From assembly GCA_013821025.1 (NCBI GenBank), contig JACDHN010000207.1, positions 1 through 5,375 on the forward strand: DNA of 5,375 bases, given 5' to 3'. The position numbers and the translations under genes were made by a program. Source of the DNA: Acidimicrobiia bacterium (lineage in GTDB: Bacteria; Actinomycetota; Acidimicrobiia; Acidimicrobiales; Ilumatobacteraceae). The notes under the pieces were generated by a model. The model did not search any database and was not told the DNA's origin. It worked only from the letters and a program-made list of their open reading frames with translations. Shown piece after piece: positions 1-4,019 of the stretch; positions within the stretch are counted from its first letter, which is position 1; each line of letters starts with the position of its first letter.

Positions 1-444
1 ACCAAGGGCAGCTTCTACTGGCACTTCTCCGACCGCGCTGACCTGATCGGCGCCGCCCTGGAGCTGTGGGAACAGGAGGCCACGCTCGATGTGATCGATC
101 AGGTGAACGCCGTGGCCGATGTTCGGGACCGGTTGTTCCGCCTGTTCGAGATCTCGTTCGGTGATCTACGCGACGGTCCTGTGGACGCCGCGCTCGTGGC
201 ACAGGCCGGCGATCCGTTGATCGGTCCCGTCGTCGAGCGCGTCAACCAGACTCGTCTGCGATTCCTCGAGGCCACATACCGCGAGCTGGGGTTGACACGG
301 TTGCGGGCTGCCCGTCAAGCGCGGATCGCCTACTCCACGTACGTCGGACACTTCCTCGTCAGGCGTGCCGTGCCTGGCGACGAGCACCTGCACGGCATCT
401 CACCCGGGTACCTGCGCCAGCTCCTGCAGAGCATCGTGCCGTAA
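1..444 (+). CDS. TetR-family transcriptional regulator, 3' part (N-terminus outside window)
   Basis: The reading frame is open from base 1 and ends at TAA 442-444, giving 147 residues without the true start. The first residues, TKGSFYWHFSDRADLI, match the end of the TetR helix-turn-helix: the recognition helix with the conserved G-x-x-Y-x-H-F core, followed by the K/R-x-x-L-I stretch that opens helix 4. The rest is an all-helical ligand-binding and dimerisation domain of usual length, with no motif that identifies a ligand. About 40 to 50 residues, including the first DNA-contacting helices, are probably missing on the left. Family knowledge: such proteins are cytoplasmic dimeric repressors released by small molecules, often controlling a neighbouring gene. 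The only neighbour visible is a convergent ATPase gene, so the target is unknown and probably lies to the left. An internal ATG at position 91 is not the start, because the DNA-binding domain lies before it. Confidence 0.9.
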   Translation, partial: TKGSFYWHFSDRADLIGAALELWEQEATLDVIDQVNAVADVRDRLFRLFEISFGDLRDGPVDAALVAQAGDPLIGPVVERVNQTRLRFLEATYRELGLTRLRAARQARIAYSTYVGHFLVRRAVPGDEHLHGISPGYLRQLLQSIVP

Positions 445-533
445 GGCGGCCCGGGTGCTGTCGAGCACGATCGGCGCCCTGACGCCGGGCTCGGACGCCG
501 GCGATGGGTTGTCCCAGGCGCTCGAGTTTGGTG
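445..533. other. Convergent intergenic gap between TetR gene and AAA+ ATPase gene
   Basis: This 89-bp stretch lies between two stop codons facing each other. It contains a short inverted repeat, GTGCT at 455-459 and AGCAC at 464-468 around a GTCG loop, but there is no T-run on either side, so it is not a convincing intrinsic terminator. No reading frame here looks coding. Confidence 0.5.
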
Positions 534-1949
534 CTAGATGCCAACAATGTCGTCGGCGGTCAGCGTCGTCAGCTGATCGTCGGACGGTTCGGCGACGGAG
601 GCCAGCCGTTCGGCCTGACGGCTGACCGCCGCCTCGAACGCATTGCGCACGTATCGAGCGTTGCCGAAGCCTCGCGTGCGGGGAACGGCGTCGATCACGG
701 CTTCGAGTTGGCGCCGGCCAGACTCGTCGAGGTGGTAACGCATGGCCTCGCTCATCGCCCCGAAGATCAACACCAACTCCTCCGTCGTGTAGTCGGGAAA
801 GTGGACCGTCCGGGTGAAGCGGCTGTGCAGACCTGGGTTGGCGTCGATCAGCGTCGCCATCTCCGCCGGGTAGCCAGCCGCCACGACGGCCAGGTCATCG
901 CGGTGGTCCTCCATGAACTTGACCAGCGTGTCGATCGCCTCCCGCCCGAAATCCTGTTCGCTGCCCCGGGCCAACGCATAGGCCTCGTCGATCAGCAGCG
1001 TCCCACCGACGGCAGACTCCAGCACGAGACGTGTGCGCTCGGCCGTCTGGCCGACGAATCCGGCCACCAGTTTGGACCGGTCCGTCTCCACCAGGTGACC
1101 CTTCGACACGACCCCCAACGAAGCAAGGATCTGGCTCATCAGCCGGGCGACGGTCGTCTTACCGGTGCCTGGGTTGCCGGTGAAGACGAGGTGGTGGCTG
1201 GTCTCGAGCGTCGGGAGCTGGCGCTCGGCGCGGATCTTCTGGATGCGCAGCAGGCTCGCCAGGCGCCGAACGTCTGCCTTCACGTCCTTCAGCCCGACGA
1301 GGCCGTCCAACTCGGCCAGCAGGTCCTCGATGGGTCGCGCTGGAGACGGGACATCCGGCGTGTCAGGTGAATCGATCGGTTCTGCGGTGGCTTCGGAGGC
1401 GGACGAAGGTCGAATGGCCGGCGATCCAGGGGCGTGTCGGGCGGTGGTCCCCGGCCGGCCGGATCGGCCTGGACGGGGCACGCCGACGGAGTCCATCTTC
1501 ACCAGCAGCTTGGTGCGGAAGATGTCGAGTGCCGCCAGCTCGCCCGGAGACGGCACGAGGTCGACCGCCGCAGTCGCGTGGGCCAACCGCGTCGCCCCCG
1601 TGTAGTAACGCTGGGCTCTGGTGCTGCCGTCGCGAGCGTCGGCGCGTACCAGCAAGTCGAACAGGGTGCTCGGCGCGGCGAGCCACTTGCGCTTACCTTC
1701 GAGCATGCCGCCGTCGCGCAGCCGATCTGGTGTGACGAGGACAGGCGGGTCGAGAATCGTGCCGACATCATCGAGCCAGGCGCGCAGCTCGGTGTCGGTG
1801 TGTCGCTCGTCGGCATCCATCAGCGCCCCGACCAGGTTGGCGGCCTCGATCACGCACTCATGTCGCATGTCGCGCCCCGCCAGCGCGGACAGGTCGGCCG
1901 ACACGTCCTCGATGAAGGAGGCGATGGGTTCGGCGAGCGGTCCGGGCAT
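534..1949 (-). CDS. CbxX/CfxQ-type AAA+ ATPase with helical, TerB-like N-terminal region
   Basis: The 471-residue product has a C-terminal AAA+ module: Walker A GNPGTGKT (258-265), a pore-loop-like segment LVAGFVGQTA (294-303, aromatic F298), Walker B GTLLIDEAYAL (316-326, D321/E322), a sensor-1 region AVVAAGYP (354-361), an arginine-finger candidate NPGLHSRF (371-378) and a sensor-2/lid segment GFGNARYVRNAFE (427-439). This order is characteristic of the CbxX/CfxQ clade, which includes the Rubisco activase CbbX and the type VII secretion ATPase EccA. The first 150 residues are helical; residues 34-64 pair a helix with an acidic D-A-D...H-T-D-T-E-L stretch reminiscent of TerB. Residues 155-205 are a Pro/Ser/Ala-rich linker. 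It is shorter than EccA and lacks obvious TPRs, and no Rubisco or ESX genes are near, so those specific roles are not supported. It is probably a cytoplasmic ATP-driven remodeler of unknown substrate. ATG 1949 is the first in-frame ATG; I see no good Shine-Dalgarno sequence. Confidence 0.88.
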   Translation of the reverse strand: MPGPLAEPIASFIEDVSADLSALAGRDMRHECVIEAANLVGALMDADERHTDTELRAWLDDVGTILDPPVLVTPDRLRDGGMLEGKRKWLAAPSTLFDLLVRADARDGSTRAQRYYTGATRLAHATAAVDLVPSPGELAALDIFRTKLLVKMDSVGVPRPGRSGRPGTTARHAPGSPAIRPSSASEATAEPIDSPDTPDVPSPARPIEDLLAELDGLVGLKDVKADVRRLASLLRIQKIRAERQLPTLETSHHLVFTGNPGTGKTTVARLMSQILASLGVVSKGHLVETDRSKLVAGFVGQTAERTRLVLESAVGGTLLIDEAYALARGSEQDFGREAIDTLVKFMEDHRDDLAVVAAGYPAEMATLIDANPGLHSRFTRTVHFPDYTTEELVLIFGAMSEAMRYHLDESGRRQLEAVIDAVPRTRGFGNARYVRNAFEAAVSRQAERLASVAEPSDDQLTTLTADDIVGI

Positions 1950-1957
1950 CGGCGGCC

Positions 1958-1963
1958 ATGGTA
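1958..1963 (-). promoter_or_regulatory. Candidate -10 element (TACCAT) for the CbxX-type ATPase gene
   Basis: On the minus strand TACCAT fits the actinobacterial TANNNT -10 pattern and ends 8 nt before the ATG at 1949. Transcription would then start at or about 2 nt before the start codon, giving a leaderless or nearly leaderless mRNA, which agrees with the absence of a Shine-Dalgarno motif. There is no recognisable -35 hexamer at 17 bp. The hexamer is short and could occur by chance. Confidence 0.3.
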
Positions 1964-2039
1964 CGACGACGACCGGGAACAGATCACACGGACGGCCCCG
2001 CCCCCCGTGCTCCCCGAAGGACGTCCGAAGGACCCGCCG

Positions 2040-2053
2040 AAATGATTCTCATA
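2040..2053. promoter_or_regulatory. Candidate Fur/Zur-family operator
   Basis: The sequence AAATGATTCTCATA is an A/T-rich island in a GC-rich spacer. It has ATGA/TCAT inverted arms around a 3-bp centre. From memory it resembles the core of actinobacterial Zur/FurB boxes (AAATGATTTTCAT), differing at one position over 13 bases, but the outer arms of the full box are poorly kept. It lies 26 to 39 bp before the start of the MoxR-type gene, where the -35 region would be if the -10 is at 2067, so a bound repressor would block transcription. The divergent ATPase gene could share it. No metal-related function is evident in either product, so this remains a candidate. Confidence 0.35.
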
Positions 2054-2066
2054 CAGGGGCGACTTG

Positions 2067-2072
2067 TAGCGT
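2067..2072 (+). promoter_or_regulatory. Candidate -10 element (TAGCGT) for the MoxR-type gene
   Basis: TAGCGT fits TANNNT and ends 6 nt before the ATG at 2079, the spacing typical of actinobacterial leaderless transcripts in which the A of ATG is the first transcribed base. There is no Shine-Dalgarno sequence between it and the ATG. The -35 position would fall inside the Fur/Zur-like site at 2040-2053. Confidence 0.35.
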
Positions 2073-2078
2073 GACCGC

Positions 2079-2951
2079 ATGGCAGAACGCTTCGAGAGTG
2101 TGCAGGCGGTGCGCGACGGCCTTCGCGATGTCGGGTATCTCGCCGACGAAGGCATCGCCGGCGTGGCGTTCCTCGCCGATCGACTCGAGAAGCCGGTGCT
2201 CGTAGAAGGCCCAGCTGGCACGGGCAAGACCCAGCTGGCCAAGTCGGTTGCCGAGATGTCGGGTGCCAGGCTGATCCGACTGCAGTGTTACGAAGGGCTC
2301 GACGAGTCCAAGGCGCTGTACGAGTGGAACTACAAGAAGCAGTTGTTGCGCATCCAGGCGGACCGCAACAGCGATGCCTGGAGCGACGTCCACGACGACA
2401 TCTTCTCCGAGGAGTTCCTGCTCACGCGACCTCTGCTGGAGGCCATCCGGGCCACCGACCCGGTCGTGCTGCTGATCGACGAGGTGGACCGAGTCGAGGT
2501 CGAGACCGAAGCCTTGCTGTTGGAGATCCTGAGCGACTACCAGGTCTCGGTGCCCGAGTTCGGCACGATCGCGGCGACGCAGATCCCGCTGGTGTTCCTC
2601 ACCTCCAACAACACCCGCGAGCTGTCCGAGGCGCTGAAGCGGCGCTGCCTCTACTTGCACGTCGACTACCCGACGCTGGAGCGTGAGCGCGCGATCGTGC
2701 TGGCCAAGGTGCCAGGCGTGACCGAGAACCTGGCAGACCAGGTGGCACGCGTCGTGCGCAGCATCCGCCAGCTCGACCTGAAGAAGCCACCGAGTGTTTC
2801 CGAGACGCTCGACTGGGCGCGCACGCTCGTGCTGCTCAACTTCGACACGATCGAGGAACAAACCGCCAAAGACACACTGCACATCCTGCTGAAGTACCAG
2901 TCCGACATCGTGAAGACGGTCAAGGAGATCGACTCGACGTCGTTCGCCTGA
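2079..2951 (+). CDS. MoxR-family AAA+ ATPase (CoxD-like)
   Basis: The 290-residue protein has the usual length and layout of a short MoxR ATPase. Walker A is GPAGTGKT (44-51), Walker B is VVLLIDEVD (129-137), and sensor 1 lies in LTSNNTREL (174-182), followed by ALKRRCLYLHVDYP (185-198), with arginine-finger candidates R188/R189. The lid and sensor-2 region includes PPSVSETLDWARTL (237-250). The RRCLYL-x-x-DYP wording is typical, as I recall, of the CoxD-like branch. Family knowledge: MoxR ATPases act as cytoplasmic chaperones that help mature or insert metal cofactors into enzyme complexes, usually with a von Willebrand factor A partner encoded next door; CoxD does this for molybdenum CO dehydrogenase. 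Here no VWA gene follows, since the next gene lies on the other strand. The start ATG 2079 leaves about 43 residues before Walker A, as expected. Its target complex cannot be named from this window. Confidence 0.92.
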   Translation: MAERFESVQAVRDGLRDVGYLADEGIAGVAFLADRLEKPVLVEGPAGTGKTQLAKSVAEMSGARLIRLQCYEGLDESKALYEWNYKKQLLRIQADRNSDAWSDVHDDIFSEEFLLTRPLLEAIRATDPVVLLIDEVDRVEVETEALLLEILSDYQVSVPEFGTIAATQIPLVFLTSNNTRELSEALKRRCLYLHVDYPTLERERAIVLAKVPGVTENLADQVARVVRSIRQLDLKKPPSVSETLDWARTLVLLNFDTIEEQTAKDTLHILLKYQSDIVKTVKEIDSTSFA

Positions 2952-3194
2952 GGCGCTGTTCGGCGGCCGGCGCTTCCACATCCACTGCGTCGCGAACCCT
3001 CTCGTGACGGTGGGCCTCATGATGGACCTTCGTTGTCGCCGGCGTGAGCAACGACCTCTCAGAGACGACGAACCACGGTGGCCGCAGCGCCGTCGCCGGC
3101 AACCTCGGCGGCCGACACAGGCGCCTCGGGCGGAGGCGGCCGGACGGCAAGGCCACCGCCCCCGCGGGGCCACCCCGGGTACGGCGGCGGCCCC
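2952..3194. other. Intergenic stretch between convergent genes, no convincing gene
   Basis: This 243-bp stretch lies between the MoxR-type stop and the stop of the small minus-strand gene. Frames are open on both strands only because the DNA is GC-rich; their translations are Arg/Pro/Gly-rich low-complexity sequence without domain-like features. A 10-bp palindrome CCCCGCGGGG (3160-3169) sits here without a following T-run. I see no RNA gene or insertion-sequence end. A decayed gene, such as the missing VWA partner, cannot be excluded but nothing readable supports it. Confidence 0.45.
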
Positions 3195-3395
3195 CTAGTC
3201 GGCCAGTGGCGACCAGGCGACGCCGGGGAACGCTTCGACCGCCGAGCGCGACGCGTCGAAGGCGAGCTGCTCGTCAGCGGTCAACGATTCGCCGGGGTCC
3301 GCCGAGCGAGACGCCGCGGCCGACAGCTCCGTCACGCGAGCCAGCGACAGACGGGCGATAGCGGCGAGCTGCTCCGGTGTCGGATCGAACCTCAC
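3195..3395 (-). CDS. Small uncharacterised protein, downstream of the BlaI-like gene
   Basis: With the GTG start at 3395 the product has 66 residues and ends at TAG 3195-3197. It is Ala- and acid-rich and predicted mostly helical: a first helix from PTPEQLAAIARLSLARV, then a Ser/Ala stretch and a second helix around TADEQLAFDASRSAVEAF. There is no signal peptide, membrane segment, cysteine pair or known motif, and I do not recognise the family. Codon use from the GTG onward is strongly G/C at third positions, which supports real coding. The GTG lies 10 nt after the BlaI-like stop, so the two probably form one operon. An in-frame TTG at 3449 would give 84 residues and overlap the BlaI-like gene by 44 nt; its added codons look moderately coding too. 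Neither start has a good Shine-Dalgarno sequence. A frameshift joining it to the upstream gene is also possible. Confidence 0.55.
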   Translation of the reverse strand: MRFDPTPEQLAAIARLSLARVTELSAAASRSADPGESLTADEQLAFDASRSAVEAFPGVAWSPLAD

Positions 3396-3405
3396 GGCGC
3401 TAAGT

Positions 3406-3804
3406 CTATCGCCCGCCCCAAGTAGGGCTTCGATCTGCTCGCGGGTCAAGTTCGGCCAGGCCTCGGCGCGGCCGCAGCCCGGCGATGTCGGCTGCCGACA
3501 GGTGGGTCACGAAGCCCGAGAGCGCACCAGCTCGGTCGTCGGCGGTGGCGAGCACGGTGCCCATCTTGCGCGCGGTGAGCTCGGACTCCGATACAGCGGC
3601 GGTGTGACCGAACGCCCGGCCCACCAACGCTCGGTCGGCGAGCCCCTTCGCGTGCAGCCGGCCGAGCACGGTCATCACGGTCGTGTAGGCGAGGTCGTGA
3701 GCGATGTGCCGGCGGACGTTGGCCGGCGTCAGCGGTCCCGATGCCCGCCAGAGGACCGCCAGCACCTCCAGCTCCAGCGCGCCATCGGGCAGTCTCGGCG
3801 TCAT
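3406..3804 (-). CDS. BlaI/MecI-family winged-helix transcriptional repressor
   Basis: The 132-residue product matches the BlaI/MecI/CopY layout. The helical start LPDGALELEVLAVLW (5-19) is followed by PLTPANVRRHI (24-34), then the signature recognition-helix region LAYTTVMTVLGRLHAKGLADR (38-58) and a wing G-R-A-F-G-H (62-67). The C-terminal dimerisation part includes ALSGFVTHLSAADIAGL (94-110). Family knowledge: these are cytoplasmic dimers that bind TACA/TGTA-type operators and repress genes for beta-lactam response, copper handling or other stress; many are inactivated by a BlaR-type M56 protease encoded next door. No such protease is visible here. ATG 3804 has GGAGGA directly touching it, an unusually short spacing; an in-frame GTG at 3840 would add 12 residues but lies upstream of the best -10 candidate. 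The last 20 or so residues (RPRRGLAEL onward) use rarer codons and read unlike the family, which may mean a frameshift near 3465-3480. Confidence 0.85.
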   Translation of the reverse strand: MTPRLPDGALELEVLAVLWRASGPLTPANVRRHIAHDLAYTTVMTVLGRLHAKGLADRALVGRAFGHTAAVSESELTARKMGTVLATADDRAGALSGFVTHLSAADIAGLRPRRGLAELDPRADRSPTWGGR

Positions 3805-3827
3805 TCCTCCGGGGGCAATCCCGGGCG

Positions 3828-3833
3828 AATGTA
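3828..3833 (-). promoter_or_regulatory. Candidate -10 element (TACATT) for the BlaI-like gene
   Basis: TACATT on the minus strand fits TANNNT and would place the transcription start near 3821, about 17 nt before ATG 3804, with the GGAGGA included in the leader. It favours ATG 3804 over GTG 3840 as the start. No -35 hexamer is convincing at 17 bp. Confidence 0.3.
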
Positions 3834-3921
3834 CCCGCACGCCATCCGTCGGCGCTGGGTGCGTCCGAGCCAACCGCCAAAGGACTTGAAGCCGCTGTAC
3901 CGGGTTGCGCCGCTGACCCGC

Positions 3922-3936
3922 TATCCTCGCGCGAGG
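3922..3936. promoter_or_regulatory. Perfect 12-bp palindrome overlapping a possible -10 element
   Basis: CCTCGCGCGAGG at 3925-3936 is identical on both strands. It overlaps TATCCT (3922-3927), the best TANNNT hexamer upstream of the secreted-protein gene, in the spacer between that gene and the divergent BlaI-like repressor. Its position would suit an operator. The sequence does not look like the TACA/TGTA half-sites of classical BlaI operators, so the binding protein is unknown, and GC-rich palindromes of this length can also arise by chance. Confidence 0.3.
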
Positions 3937-4007
3937 CGGCGGGGAACGAACTGCGCTACGGGGAACTCTGACACGATGAGCGGTGCGACGCTCCAACACC
4001 GACCACT

Positions 4008-4013
4008 GGAGGA
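4008..4013 (+). promoter_or_regulatory. Ribosome binding site of the secreted LVIVD/PA protein
   Basis: GGAGGA lies 6 nt before ATG 4020. It fixes that start against the nearby out-of-frame ATG at 4014, and it is the only clear, well-spaced Shine-Dalgarno sequence in the window. Confidence 0.75.
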
Positions 4014-4019
4014 ATGCCA

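Noticed and set aside
455..468. Hairpin GTGCT-GTCG-AGCAC as a terminator for the TetR gene
   Set aside because: The stem is only 5 bp and has no T-run on either strand.
504..1370. Long plus-strand open frame of 288 codons opposite the CbxX-type ATPase gene
   Set aside because: It is antisense to a gene with complete AAA+ motifs, and its translation is Arg/Gln/Val-rich without any domain. It is an open shadow caused by high GC content.
534..1949. Assigning the CbxX/CfxQ ATPase as CbbX (Rubisco activase) or EccA (type VII secretion)
   Set aside because: No Rubisco or ESX genes are nearby, the N-terminal region fits neither protein, and the length lies between the two families.
2049..3173. Minus-strand open frame of 374 codons opposite the MoxR-type gene
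   Set aside because: The opposite strand carries an intact MoxR ATPase, and the antisense translation is low-complexity (LQQ, RRR, VVD runs) with no family resemblance.
3151..3174. GGCCACC direct repeat flanking the palindrome CCCCGCGGGG, considered as a bidirectional terminator or mobile-element scar
   Set aside because: The repeats are short and of ordinary composition for this DNA, with no T-run and no element between them.
3044..3361. Possible plus-strand gene starting GTGAGCAACGAC after the MoxR-type gene, considered as the missing VWA partner
   Set aside because: After about 20 plausible residues the translation becomes Arg/Pro-rich and then runs antisense to the small minus-strand gene. 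No VWA motif (DxSxS) is present.
3941..3966. Repeated GGGGAAC (3941-3947 and 3960-3966), considered as an ECF sigma -35 or an operator pair
   Set aside because: No matching GTT/GTC -10 at the right distance is convincing, and two 7-mers 19 bp apart are weak evidence in GC-rich DNA.
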